DNA of 64,000 bases, from assembly GCF_027595985.1 (NCBI RefSeq), contig NC_073302.1, forward strand, positions 217,713,854-217,777,853, in the 5' to 3' direction. Below, in pieces: positions 21,917-33,254 of the stretch (its first letter is position 1; every line of letters starts with the position of its first letter). A program made the position numbers and the translations under genes. The DNA is from Sorex araneus (Eukaryota; Chordata; Mammalia; Eulipotyphla; Soricidae). Under the pieces are notes generated by a model, which was not told the origin of the DNA, ran no database searches, and saw only the letters and a program-made list of their open reading frames with translations.

Positions 21917-22672
21917 TGATGTTGGTGGACCCCCATGGGTAACTTCCGTGAAGCACGGAGGAGAAAGATGGTCACTTTCTTCCCAACAGCCTCTACCACC
22001 CAGGACCCAGGCTTACTGGGTTCTTGTCTTGCTCGTGGAAAAGAATTTCAGGAGTAGACAAGCAATGAAATAAACAGATTTTATTCAGAGGTTTCTGACA
22101 GAAGGAGGAAGGGATACGTGGGAGAGAGAATAATAAGAATAACGTGCTCAAGAGAGAACACGGGCTTCTCCAAGGGTGGAGAGAGCTCTACACACATCCT
22201 GACACTGGACACAAGAGCATGAAAGTGCACATCTCAAGGGGGGGAGATGCGGGCGACACATGTGCTCAGGCACCACATGTGCTCGGCCACGTGGGCACAA
22301 GCAGCACATAGACTCAGGCAGCATATGAACACGCTTCCTTTGTTCGCGGTGTCTTTTATAGGGTCTCTTCAACCTGCCCTCACGTTCGGAGTGGGGCTTC
22401 TTCCCAGGTAAAAGTCTATTGCTAAGGAGGTTACCAGGGAGGCTGGGTCTTCTTCAGGCTGGATCACATTTTAATCAGATTAAGGGAGAGGTCAAGGAAA
22501 TTCGAAGAACTTCATGGGGAGAGGTCCAACCTCCTCAGGGTCTGCTGGAGGTCTTTTCAGGTCTGTTTTCTGTATCAACAGGGTGGGTCAGTCTCAAGAT
22601 TCTCCTTTCCAGAGACTTTGTTAATCTAAGTTTCATTGTCAAGGGCCTTTCCCAATCTACCTGCCTACATCA
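21917..22672 (-). mobile_element. Solo LTR, class I (ERV1-like), minus strand
   Basis: Ends are TGATGT (21917) and ACATCA (22672), a 6-bp inverted terminal repeat. The 4-bp direct repeat TTAT lies on both sides (21913-21916 and 22673-22676), the duplication size of gammaretrovirus-type integrases. The complement carries a TATA-like CTATAAAAGACACC (about 22348-22361) and AATAAAATCTG (22073-22083). No primer-binding site or internal sequence adjoins it, hence solo. Confidence 0.88.
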
Positions 22673-22730
22673 TTATCACTTCACCATTGCAAATTTTCCG
22701 ACAACAAAATTTCCAGTATCACCCCCATTC

Positions 22731-23488
22731 TGATGTAGGCAGGTAGATACTGAAAGGCCCTTGGCAATGAAACAGATTAACAAAGTCTCTGGGAAGGAGA
22801 ATCCTGAGACTGACCTACCCTTTGGTTACAGAAAATAAACCTGATAAGACCTTCAGCAGACCCTGAGGAGGTTGGACCCTCCCCATGAAGTTCCTCAAAT
22901 TCCCTCGACCTCTCCCTTAATCTGATTAAAATGTGATCCAGCCTAAAGAAGACCATCACCACTCCCAACCTCCCTGGTAACCTCCTTAGCAACGGACTTT
23001 TATCTGGGAAGAAGCCCCCACGTGGGGGCAGGTTGGAGAAACCCTATAAAGGTCACCTTGAACAAAGGAAGTGCACGCATATGCTGCCTGGGCCCATGTG
23101 CTGCTTGTGCCCACGTGGCCGAGCACATGTGGTGCCCGAGCACATTTGTCTCCCGCATCTCCCCCCTTGAGATGTGTACTTTCATGCTTTCGTGTCCAAT
23201 GCTAGGATGTGTGTAGAGCTTCCTCCACCCTTGGAGAAGCCCGCGTTCTCTCTTGAGCGTGTTATTCCTACTGTCTTTTCCTTTCTACTTATCCCTTCCT
23301 CCTTCCCTCAGAAACCTCTAAATAAAATCTGTTACTTCACTGCTTGTCTACTCCTGAAATTCTTTTCCGCGAGCGAAGACAAGAACCCAGTAACTCTGGG
23401 TCCCGGGTGGTAGAGGCGGCTGGGGAGAAAGTGACCGTCTTTCTCCTCCCCGCTTCACGTAAGTCACCCGTGGGACCCACCGACATCA
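22731..23488 (+). mobile_element. Solo LTR, class I (ERV1-like), plus strand, inverted partner of 21917-22672
   Basis: Same family and terminal repeats as the LTR to its left (TGATGTAGGC to CCGACATCA) but opposite orientation. It has its own 4-bp direct repeat ATTC (22727-22730 and 23489-23492), so it is an independent insertion. It has TATA-like CCCTATAAAGG (23042-23052) and AATAAA (23321-23326) in the order expected of U3-R. The two LTRs make a 750-bp inverted repeat with a 58-bp spacer. Confidence 0.88.
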
Positions 23489-23492
23489 ATTC

Positions 23493-24080
23493 CACCCTTT
23501 CCCCTGCCTGTGTGGCAGACAATTTACACAATACTCTCTACTTTGGTTACATTTGATATTTTGATACCAGTCCACCACCACATAAATCTGCCGAAAAGGC
23601 AATGCTAGAGAATTTATTTTGTATTGCTTGTTATGAGTAAAATACAATGCCATGCAGTCATGTGTTCTAGGAATTCTAAACTTTTAATAATTAGTTTATG
23701 GAGAGATGTCTGCAGGGAGCTGCTCAGTTCTGAGATTTGTGTGTGTGTTTCTGGATCATAGCCATGTGGGACCTTAAGTAGCTGGTGGCTGTCTGTGGGC
23801 GTTATCTCAGAGTCTCAACAGGGCGGAGGGAAGGAGAGCGGCCAGCTCTTCCCCTGTTCGGTGAGGCCTGGCATGTTCCCCCAATGCCACAACATACCTG
23901 GAGCTTTTGTTGAGTTCTAAAAGATGGAGTCTGCCGAGATTCCTAGGGGGCAGGCATCAGGAAAGCATCTGCTCCTGTGTAGAGTGGCCTGGCTAACGTG
24001 GCCTATTGCAAACTCTGGAGGCATCTCTGCAGCAAGCTGCTAGGTTCCCAGATTCGTGCATGGGTCTAACTTCATGTATT
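23493..24080 (-). mobile_element. Probable L1 3' UTR fragment (minus) and unassigned sequence
   Basis: CTGCCGAAAAGGCAATGCTAG then GAGAATTTATTTTGTATTGC (23588-23628) resembles the complement of L1 3' UTR at 32598-32640 (CTGCTGAAAAGGAAGCATTAG). The remainder to 24080 has no recognised gene or repeat. Confidence 0.45.
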
Positions 24081-24084
24081 TTTT

Positions 24085-24455
24085 TTGTTTTGTTTTTGAT
24101 GCTATTCTGAGGCCGCACCATGTGATGCTCAGGACTGACTCCCACTTCTGCACTCAGCAATCATTCCTAGCAGTGCTTTGGAGACCACTGGGATGTGGTG
24201 GATCAGACCTGGACTGGCCACATGAGAGGCAGCACCCTACCTGCTAGGGTCTCTTTGGCCCTCTTTTTATTTCTTTAAATGTCATTTTATTTATTTGAGG
24301 GGGTTGTTTGGGCCAAACACGACTGTACTCCTGCTCTACACTCAGAGATTAGTCCTGGAGGTGCTCGGGACCATATAGGATGCCTGTGATTGAACCCGGG
24401 TGGGCTGTGTTCAAAGCAAGTGCCCGCCCCACTGTACTATCAATCTGGTCTTGAA
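24085..24455 (-). mobile_element. Two old SINEs in tandem, minus strand
   Basis: Complement of SINE bodies at about 24100-24262 (TGCACTCAGCAATCATTCC, GGAGACCACTGGGATG) and 24300-24455 (CGGGACCATATAGGATGCC, ATTGAACCCGGG, CACTGTACTATCAATCTGG). Confidence 0.75.
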
Positions 24456-24739
24456 AATTTGTTTTATAGTGAGGATCATAAGGTATATAGCCCTGACTCA
24501 CAGAGCACATTTCTTTAGCTCTGTTGGGGATAATGACATGATCTCTACCACCTCTAGTTATTGGGACCCACAGTTTCACAACCCCAAGCATAGCATAAAT
24601 AATGCCCCTCCCCCCACCACCATCAGGGTCATCATTGCTGAGATAGGCACAAAAATCTTTTAAGGAAAATTCAAGTGCCTTATCCTTTGTGCCACAAGCA
24701 TTTGAGTTATGAGGCTTATGATTTTCCCCTTATGACTGA

Positions 24740-26228
24740 CTGAGACAAAAAAGGCATCAAAAAATTTACGCCGTTTTCAACACTGGAGAAGAACTGTTCC
24801 TCAGAACATGTGAGAGTAGAAGTGTCGGTGGTGTCGGTGTCCTTGTCAAAATGAACTTGGCCATGAAATTGACTCGTTCAAATGCCTAACAACCTGAATC
24901 AGATGCTTACGTTTGAATAGATGTGGCTCATTGCCGGCAGTTTCTATATTCGTCATCTACACACCAACATCAAACTACGGTGAAGAAGAAATTGAGAAGT
25001 TCTACATGGAGCTGGAGAAGCTCTATAAAGAAGACCACACCGTCTACAAGGTCATTGTTGATAATTTAATGCCAAGATAGGACCTAGAAGGTCATCCAAA
25101 GAAATCCACATCGGGACCCACAGCCTAGAATGCAACAAACAGGGTGAGAAACTGAGTTCATTATGTCAACCAAGGCCATCCATGGTAACACATAATTCAA
25201 GAAGGTCGAATCTAATCGCTGTACATGGGAGTCTCCCAGTGGACAGTTCCACAATGAAATTGACCACATCATATTCAAATAACAGTTTTGCCTGACCCAT
25301 GTCGCTGTTGTCCCAAAATTCCAAACAGGATCATACAACCATCCGCTCATGCAAAATTCTACATCATGGAGCAGGGAGAAAGGGCTGTAAAGTTTAAGAA
25401 GAGAACTCCCAGAATGACCACCACCTGGGAGCTCTTTTGCAGCAATATGGGAAGATGCTGTCATTGACAACATCGACAAGGAATACGATTGGCTGGTTCA
25501 GCACTTCCATGATTGTGCGAGGAATGCAGAGAGAGAGAAAGCCACAAAAAATCACTTGTCTCCAGATACTCTGGAGCTCACTCACCAACGTGGTCTGGTG
25601 AGAGCCTAAGGTAATCACAAGCTAACATCTGAGCTGCAAAATCGTGCAGAAAGTGATAAAGGAAGAACTCAAAGAGAGAAGAGCAGCAGTGTTGGCTGAT
25701 GTGGCAGAAGTCGGGAAAAATATTCGCACCACCCACCTGCCCTTCGCCAACTATAAAACCAAGATGACTGCCCTCTGACGTCCTGATGGATCTACCACAT
25801 CTTCAAAGGGTAATGGAAAAGGTTATGCACGACAACCCGAATGCCTAACAACCCGAATATACTTGGATCTCTTTGATAGCCACATCCATCTGCCCATATA
25901 CCAAATTATGCAGGATGGATATGTCGTTCCCAGCACTCTCCCTTCCAAAATCCGACATGCCATTTTGTCAGTAAAGAAGCATACAGTCACCCAGTCCAAA
26001 CAAGGTCAGGCCCAAACACCTGAAGAATCTGCCACCAGTACTTGTCAATACACTGGCTCAGCATTTCACACGAACCTGTCTGAATGCAAGTTTCCATCCC
26101 AATAGAAAAGTAGCAGGACCATCCTATTGTACAAGAAGGGAGACATCCATGACATCGGCAGCTATTGCACGATCTGCCTGTTGTCTGTAATCGACAAGTT
26201 ATTCACTCGAGTCATCCTGAATATGATT
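24740..26228 (+). pseudogene. RTE-clade LINE (RTE1-like), 5' part: endonuclease domain and start of RT
   Basis: Frame-broken coding sequence of an apurinic-like endonuclease. 24950-25080 gives FVIYTPTSNYGEEEIEKFYM then ELEKLYKEDHTVYKVIVDNF, where family members have GDFNAKIG. Around 25180-25330 it gives RCTWESPSGQFHNEIDHI and LTDVAVVPKFQTGSYN (family: GSDHR). Later pieces include DLFDSHIHLP (25867), SECKFPSQ and LLYKKGDIHDIGSYCTICLL (26130-26190). It stops at the provirus and resumes at 35707, so this and the pieces at 35707-36880 and 44494-44812 are one element. Confidence 0.88.
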
Positions 26229-26234
26229 GGCAGA

Positions 26235-26692
26235 TGTTGGGGCTGGACTGAGTGACCAGGATAAGCCAAGTGGTTTGGATGAAGTTGAACATATTCTTTT
26301 GGCTGCCTTAGTGAATAATTTCCTAATTATAACAAAATTGTCAGTCTTCCTTTTCTCACAGATCCCTGGTTCTGCTTAAGTCTGTTTGTTGTCAGTATGC
26401 AGATCCCAGGTACTAAGCCTGTTTGTTGTCAGTATGTAGATCCTACATTGTTCCCTCCCCTCTGTATGCAGAAAAACTTTGCATGATCTTCCCATAACTC
26501 CTTTGGTGTCTGTATTGAGCCCTTAATTGGTGACTGTATTGCGCCCTTAAGAGTTTCCATGATCAATAAAAGAAGATTATGGGGCTCTTTACCTTTGTCT
26601 AAGAGTTAGAGAGAACCTAGACCCTCCATGAAATACAACTCTTCCTCCTTCCTTGTCTCGGTGCCTCCGACCACACAGACGTTCACGAAACA
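26235..26692 (+). repeat. 5' LTR of the ERVK provirus
   Basis: Starts TGTTGGGGCTGGACTGAG and ends TTCACGAAACA. U3 has a duplicated module around TAAGCCTGTTTGTTGTCAGT. AATAAA at 26565-26570 precedes a GGGGCTCTTTACC R/U5 region. It is longer than the 3' LTR mainly because of an extra tract around 26515-26545. Confidence 0.93.
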
Positions 26693-26694
26693 CC

Positions 26695-26712
26695 TGGCAC
26701 CCAATGTGCCGG
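26695..26712 (+). other. Primer-binding site, tRNA-Lys type
   Basis: TGGCACCCAATGTGCCGG lies two bases after the 5' LTR. It resembles the lysine tRNA (Lys1,2-type) primer site of HERV-K-like viruses (TGGCGCCCAACGTGGGGC, recalled) with several substitutions. Confidence 0.75.
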
Positions 26713-26781
26713 TACGGAAGAAATCGAGAGGAAAAATGTTGCACTGAGCTTGCATAGCCTCTCGGAGATTGGAGTAAAAGG

Positions 26782-27110
26782 GTGATGGGCAATGGGCAGT
26801 TTCATAACGTCGCAGAGGGAGGTTTATTTAGATATCTTGAATTCTGACAAAAGCAGCTGGTCTGCCTTTGAAGGAGCAAATAGTGCGACGCCTCCTTGAG
26901 AGGGTAAATAAGTATTGTTATTGGTTTGAGCCCAAAAATAGAGATCAGTTTAATTTAGAACTGTGGAAAAGAGGAGAAGAAATATTTCATGCCCATCAGA
27001 AAAACGGACTTGATCCCTGCAGAGGAACTGGATGCCTATGGTGTAATCACCATGGCCCTGATTCCTTTCCAGTCCGACTCCGAGTTGGAAGAGGCTCCTT
27101 AGAGTGAGCG
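26782..27110 (+). pseudogene. ERVK gag remnant (matrix region)
   Basis: ATG at 26782 opens MGNGQFHNVAEGG; after frame breaks the frame at 26868-27107 reads LLERVNKYCYWFEPKNRDQF and LELWKRGEEI. The aromatic-rich CYWF followed by a LWKR-type block is the pattern of betaretrovirus matrix domains. The rest of gag (capsid, zinc knuckles) was not recognised, so it is deleted or decayed. Confidence 0.65.
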
Positions 27111-28445
27111 TGGTCCTTTGTTCCCTGAGTTGATGGTGAGTATGAATGCAAAATGCACAGTCCGCAGATTGGGGAGTGTGGGAGACATCCCCATTGTCCC
27201 TGAGACACCCCAGGAATGGGGCACTGTTTGGTAGGACATCTTGGCCTGTCAGGAGTTAGCTGAACTAGTTTTTAACAGGCCTAGTTAAAAACAAGAGCTT
27301 TTGTGAAACAGTGCAGAGGTAAAATTCTGGTGTTTTCTTATGCTGCTATTTAAAAGTTTAGTGTGCCAATGGCTGTGTGTGTGTGTATGTGTGTGTAAGT
27401 GTGTGTGTCTCAAAGCATGTTTGTAGTGTGAAATTGTTAGTGTCAAGGTCTGGTGTGAAGATTTTTATGATTTAAGGTAATTAAGAACTTTTTGAAGTCA
27501 AGGTAAAAAATGGTCAACATTTTACCAACTTTGGTTTACAATAACTGTCATAATTGCCAGATTTATAGTAACAAAAGTGCTTTTTGACCCAATTTGAATA
27601 AGCAGGAGACAGGCTAGTTAGACTGAGAAAGGGGGAACAGTCCCATTGGCTGAAAGGGAATTTTACCCTAGTGACTGCCCTTCCATTCTCAGCCTATCAG
27701 TTTTTCCCCTACCATTCTTGAAGGGTTAGATCGATCCATCAAGTATATATGAGTGCACATGTACGTGTGAAGTTTGTTGTCTTTGTCTGTCTGTCTGTAT
27801 TGAGTACTCAAGTGTTGGAGTCAGGTTAAAATCAGAAGTAAAAATCCTTAAACCATCCAGCAATTCAAAAAGTTTAAGTGTGTTTGAAACTTGTTAGGCA
27901 AAGGTTTAAACAAAGATTACTAATCAGAATATGGCGCCACAGAGAAATTGAAATACTCAATCTAAAATCTCTTATTAGAGAAGAATTAGTGGTTATTGAT
28001 AGTTGAAATTCTTTTTAACTTAAGAATCTAAGAAGAGCTGTGGAACTAGAGCCTGAAACTAAGTCAAATAAGAATTCATGGAATCTAAGGCTTCATCTTA
28101 GAAGTCTCAGCAAATTGTAGTGAAGAATTTGGGTTGTTTTACAAACAATGAAGGTATAAAAGCCATCAAAATAAACCAAGAAGGTTTTCTTATGTTTCCA
28201 TAAACATTGGCAGTTCAAGTTTTCAGCATGTTTCTAAAACTCATGATTTGAAATAAGTAAAGTATAAGAAGGTATAAGAACAATTAAGCAAGAGATTTTC
28301 CTCATGCATAGTAAAAATTGGTTACAAGTTCTTATGGTGGTATGTCTATATATTTTGTTTGTTTGCATATGCATTGCATTAGATTGTTAAAATGAGAGTT
28401 GAAATAATTGTGTTCTCTACAAAACAGGTTCAAAAGTTACTGATT
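27111..28445 (+). other. Provirus interior without recognisable genes
   Basis: AT-rich, stop-rich sequence with a (GT)n stretch at about 27376-27412. Neither capsid nor protease motifs were seen. It may be highly decayed gag-pro sequence or a non-coding leader. Nothing further is supportable. Confidence 0.4.
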
Positions 28446-28981
28446 GAGAGAAGAATCAGGGTGTTCTGCTAAGTGGTGCAGGCTGGAGACTGCTCCGGAT
28501 CCCAGACCGGGCCAGCAACACTGGGAAGCCAGATGGAGGAGGCACAGCCAGTAGGCCTTCTCCAGATGGAGCCCCGGCGACACTGAGCAACGACTAACAC
28601 GGCTCCGGGATACGGGACTGGGACAACTCCAAACTGTGGGGGGTCATTGGAGTGGGGCGTTGCCAGCCCTTTTCTAAAGGCGCGACCTTTTCTAAAAAAT
28701 GAAAACATACAATCTATTGATGCCATCCAACATGTCTGACTGGTGGAGGAAAACCTCCAAATAATGATAGTGAGATTCTTGTTGAAAATTGAACGTAATC
28801 AAAGTAAGGAAAAAGTAAAGTGAAAAATGTCTGCCACACAGGCAGAGAGGGAGTGGGAGGGGGGTATGTGGGGTTTGGTGGTGGATCAAATATGAAAACT
28901 TTGTAACTATATCTCACAGTGATTCAATAAAAAAATAATAAAAATAAAATAAAATTAATTTCTTACAACAACAACAACAAT
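28446..28981 (+). mobile_element. L1-tailed composite retro-insertion inside the provirus
   Basis: Flanked by the 13-bp direct repeat AAAGTTACTGATT (28433-28445 and 28982-28994). The right part (about 28748-28960) is L1 3' UTR: CCTCCAAATAATGATAGTGAG, GAAAATTGAACGTAATCAAAG and a GATTCAATAAAAAAATAATA tail. The first 300 bp are GC-rich and do not match the L1 ORF2 or 3' UTR copies elsewhere. It has the same architecture as 8883-9591, but I see no shared 5' sequence between the two. Confidence 0.75.
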
Positions 28982-28994
28982 AAAGTTACTGATT

Positions 28995-30020
28995 TGGTCA
29001 AAATATTAGTTCCTAGAGTTATCAAATTGGTTGCAAAAATTATTCTACCAGTGTTTTATTTGATCTAAGGTTTTTGTTAGCTAAAATTTCTAGAGCTAAT
29101 TAGCAAAGAGTTAAATTGGATTAATCTCAGATATCAGCCTGACAGCCTGAAGCAAATGAAGCAACTAAAGCCCAAAAAAACGCTCTTTTTTGGGCTTTAG
29201 TGATCTTGCAGGGGAAGAGAGAAACTTTCCTCCTCCCACCTTCTTTTTAATATTCTGTCCCTCTGCCCTTTCTCAGCCTTCTGATTTCAGTTTTGAAGTT
29301 AGGAAGTTAATATCTAAAGTGTTAAAAGTTTTGAATGCCTTTCAAATTGAGTATATCCAGAAAACAAAATATGCATTCATGGTAAAAAGAGAATTTAAAT
29401 TCTAAAAATATTCTGGCAGAAGAGTTTCATCTCAAGAATTATGGAAAGAAATAGGAAATAAAACAGGAATTTGGAAGGAATATTTGGCTTTCATAATAAG
29501 ATAGATATAGACATTCTAAAACTTTGCTCCCTTTCTCAATATTATGTGATTTTTCAAGGATTTTTTAAAATGCAAGGCTAAACTGCATAAATGACCATTG
29601 CGCTATATAATGTGGAGAGAGTAAAAAATTGAGATTAAAGTCATTTGATAGAATAAAACATAAAATGCAGTCCACGTGAGGTGATGAACTGGGCAAAGAT
29701 TGAAAGAACATGTAGGTGAATGAGATATAATAATCTTATGAGCATTTTAACCCTCTTTTATCTGTTTCTCCTACAGTCTGGAATTCTGTATCATAAGATC
29801 ATATCATATGAGCATTGCAATAAACCTTTTGAAGATATATAGGACTAATGTAATGCTTTTGAAAGAGTACTACAGAGTACAACTTAGTCATGGTAAATGA
29901 GAATGATTAGCAATCTTAAGAACTCTAAATTATATCTGCAGAATTGTTTTAGTATCGGACTCATTACAGTGCTCCTAGATACCCAATAGTCTGAAAACAG
30001 GTTCAGCCTATTTGGGTTGA
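28995..30020 (+). other. Provirus interior without recognisable genes (protease region expected)
   Basis: AT-rich with many stops. No DTG protease motif or other domain could be read on the plus strand. The reverse transcriptase starts right after. Confidence 0.4.
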
Positions 30021-30023
30021 GCA

Positions 30024-30930
30024 GTGACACTTGATAAAAGAAAAACTTTGCGAGAATTGGTTACAGAGCAGCTTGATTTGGGACATATTATTACTAGCTC
30101 TAGTCCTTGGAATTCACCTATATTTGTTATTAAGAAAAAGACTGGTAAATGGAGGAGAATGTTAGCTGATTTAAGAAAAGTCAATGATTGTATGGAGCCC
30201 ATGAGTCCTTTACAGCCGGGCCTGCCTAATTTGGCTATCGTTCCAAAGCAGTGGAATATTATTATAATTGATTTAAAAGATTGTTTCTATAACATTTCTT
30301 TAAGGAAAGAGGATAGAAAGAAATTTGCTTTTACTGTGCCTTCTTTAAATGAGCATCCTAATAAAAGATATCAGTGGATTGTTTTGTCACAAGGGGTGAT
30401 GAACATACCAACAATGTGCCAATGTTTTGTTAATTCAACCATTGGATGTAATAAGGACATGGTACCCTGAGATTAAAATTATCCATTATATGGATGATAT
30501 TCTAATCACTGCTGCAACTCAGAAAATGCAGAAGGTTTATGAAACTGTAATTTATGAATTAGTAGTGGGTTTAAAAATTGCACAGGATAAAATTCAATGC
30601 CAGTTTCCTTGGGAATTTTTAGAACAATATGGGAGAGTAAAATTACACCTCAAAAAGGTCCAAATTTAGAGAGATGAGTTATAAATCTTAAATTCTTTTC
30701 AGAAACTATTGGGAAATATAAATTGGCTACAGCCTTCTCTAGGCATTCCGACCTATGCCTTACAAAACTTGTTCCATACATTGAAAGGTGATTCTTCTCT
30801 TAAGAGCCCGAGGCAACTCAGCCCTGCAGCTGAATGTGAATTGGAATTAATTGAGGAAACTGTAAATAAGGCTCAACTGGATAGAATTGATTCCTTAGAA
30901 AATTTAAATCTGATAGTGTTTCAAATTTAA
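30024..30930 (+). pseudogene. ERVK pol remnant: reverse transcriptase
   Basis: Frame 1 (30024-30470) reads [20 protein letters not shown], then [20 protein letters not shown], the conserved palm and fingers blocks, and [14 protein letters not shown] with the first catalytic Asp. After a frame change the catalytic box appears as YMDD in IHYMDDILI (30484-30510). A further frame break leads to the connection region (QPSLGIPTYALQNLF at 30730). Betaretroviral type; at least two shifts make it inactive. Confidence 0.9.
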
Positions 30931-31860
30931 ATCCGATAAGCATTGCGGACTTCACATTGTAGCACTGGGATTCTGGTACAAGGAACTATAATATTGTGGA
31001 ATGGAGTCTTTTTTTTAACATAATAAGCCTACTAAAAAATTGGCCACTTATGTGTATAAAATATTTCATACAATTCTTGAAGAAAAAGAACTAGACAATA
31101 GGGAGTGATCTGCTGAAATTATGTCATCGACCAATGAACAAATTCAAGCACTATGGGAACTTGATCAGGATTAGCAAATTCCCTGCACTGATTATTTGAG
31201 CAAAATTCATAACAGCCTTTCCAAAGCAAAAGATGTTTCAATTTTTTAAATTTACTAATTGAATTTGGCCTAGCATTATAAAAGTTGAACCTATTGAATC
31301 AGTGGTTACATTCTTCACAGATGCTAGCGAAGAAGGAAAGGCTACTTATACTGATGCAAAATGATAAAGTTTTTTAAAAAAAACACTCCATGTAATTACA
31401 GGAATTCCTTGTAATAGTACAGGACAAGCTATTATTGAAAGAGCAAATCGCTCACTTAAAGAAATGTTGCTTAAATAAATAGGGGGAATATACGGATTCT
31501 CTCAGACAGCATACAGAGCACTGTTTACTTAAATTTTTGAAATGCTTTGATAAAATAATACCTGCAGAAAAACATTGGGAAAGTTCAAAATAGCTTGGAA
31601 GAAACAAGTTCTAATGCAAAGAGAAATAACTCAGAAAAAACTATTCAGAAATGTAAAGTTCTTTATAGGGACCCAATCTCTGGAAATTGGATATTAGGCC
31701 GGGCAGAAAGATGGGGTCGAGGTTTTTGCTCTTATTTCCACAGACAAAGAACGTTTCTGGTGTCCCATCAAAAGGCTTAAACTTATCCATGAGCCCGATC
31801 AAGAAGAAACATATGAAATGGCTAAGAAAAAAGATAAAAAAACCTCCGGATCAGTGATCT
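30931..31860 (+). pseudogene. ERVK pol remnant: RNase H start fused to integrase core and C-terminus
   Basis: VTFFTDASEEGKATYTDA (about 31302-31365) is the RNase H N-terminal strand with its catalytic Asp. Within 60 bp the sequence passes to ITGIPCNSTGQAIIERANRS (31397-31455), which holds the glutamate of the integrase DDE triad. The rest of RNase H and the integrase zinc-binding region are thus missing, an internal deletion. The integrase C-terminal DNA-binding module is visible as DPISGNWILGRAERWGRGF (31671-31730). Confidence 0.8.
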
Positions 31861-32260
31861 GAATCTGGATGAGAATGCGCTCCCTCAAGGTAGATGCCTT
31901 CCAACAACACAGCAAGAGGGGGTTCCAACATGGGAAGATATTAGGGCCCTGACTACGGTGTTGAAAAGGTATTGTACAACACTAATACAAAGAAAACTCC
32001 TGAAGCTTTTTTTTTTTTAGCTATCCTATTTCTAATGAAACAATAAATAAGTACCTCTATTTAAAATCTAACCTATTGTGTTTACCTTCCTAACTTAACT
32101 TTACTAAGGCATATGTCTTGATAGAACGAAGTGTTACCTATTTAAAATAAGGAAATCTTTTGGCTGCAAATATATCTATTCTGGAGAGTATAAAAATTAT
32201 ATTGGATTTGTTGGAAAAATTGTAGAGGATTAGTCTCAAACTTTTAAATTAATGATTTTC

Positions 32261-33222
32261 CTTTTTTTATGGTGCACAAGGATTCCATTTTATTTTTTTT
32301 TTAATTTTTTATTGAGTCACCATGTGGAAAGTTACAAAGTTTTCAGGTTTAAATCTCAGTTATACAATGCTCGAATACCCATCCCTTCACCAGTGCTCAT
32401 ATTCCACCACCAAGAATCCCAGTATAGCTCCACCCCGCCCCCCCACACCCCTAACCCCCCACGCCCTTAGCCCCCCACCCTTAGCCCCCCCGCCTGTGTA
32501 ACTAATAAATTTCACTTTACTTTCACTTTGATTGCATACAATATTTCAACAAAACTCACTATTATTGTTTGAAGAGTCTCTCCCCTAAAGTCAGACCTGC
32601 TGAAAAGGAAGCATTAGATAATTTGTTTTCCATTGCTGAGGATGAAGAGGTATGAGGTCGAGTGACCACACTTAGCGGCCTCTCAGTTTTGGGTTTCTGT
32701 AATTTAGTATTTTAGTAACTAAGTCCAGAGAGATATCTGCCAGAAGTTGCATCGTTGCCAACTTGTACTTCTCAGTTACATTATATTCCACATATGAGTG
32801 CAATATTTCTATGTCTGTCTCTTTCTTTCTGACTCATTTCACTCAACATGATACTTTCCATGTTGATCTATTTATATGCAAATTTCATGACTTCATGTTT
32901 TCTGACAGCTACATAGTATTCCATTGTGTAGATGTACCAGAGTTTCTTTAACCAGTCATCTGTTTTGGGGCACTCTGGTTTTTTCCAGATTCTGGCTATT
33001 GTAAACAGTGCTGCAATGAACATAGAAATACATATGCCATCTCTACTATACCGTTTTGCCTCTCCGGGATATATTCCCAGGAGTGGTATTGCTGGGTCAA
33101 ATGGAAGCTCAATTTCTAATTTTTTGAGAATCGTCCATATTGTCTTCCAAAAAAAAAAATATGGAACGCTTCACGAATTTACATGTCATCCTTGTGCAGG
33201 GACCATGCTAATCTTCTCTGTT

Positions 33223-33254
<32 letters not shown>

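Noticed and set aside
21917-23488. Single palindromic provirus or autointegration product
   Set aside because: Each arm has its own 4-bp duplication (TTAT and ATTC), so two separate solo LTRs explain it.
24740-26228. Processed pseudogene of a host endonuclease gene
   Set aside because: The peptide order continues across the provirus into RT motifs (GVRQGDTISPKL), so it is the endonuclease domain of the RTE LINE.
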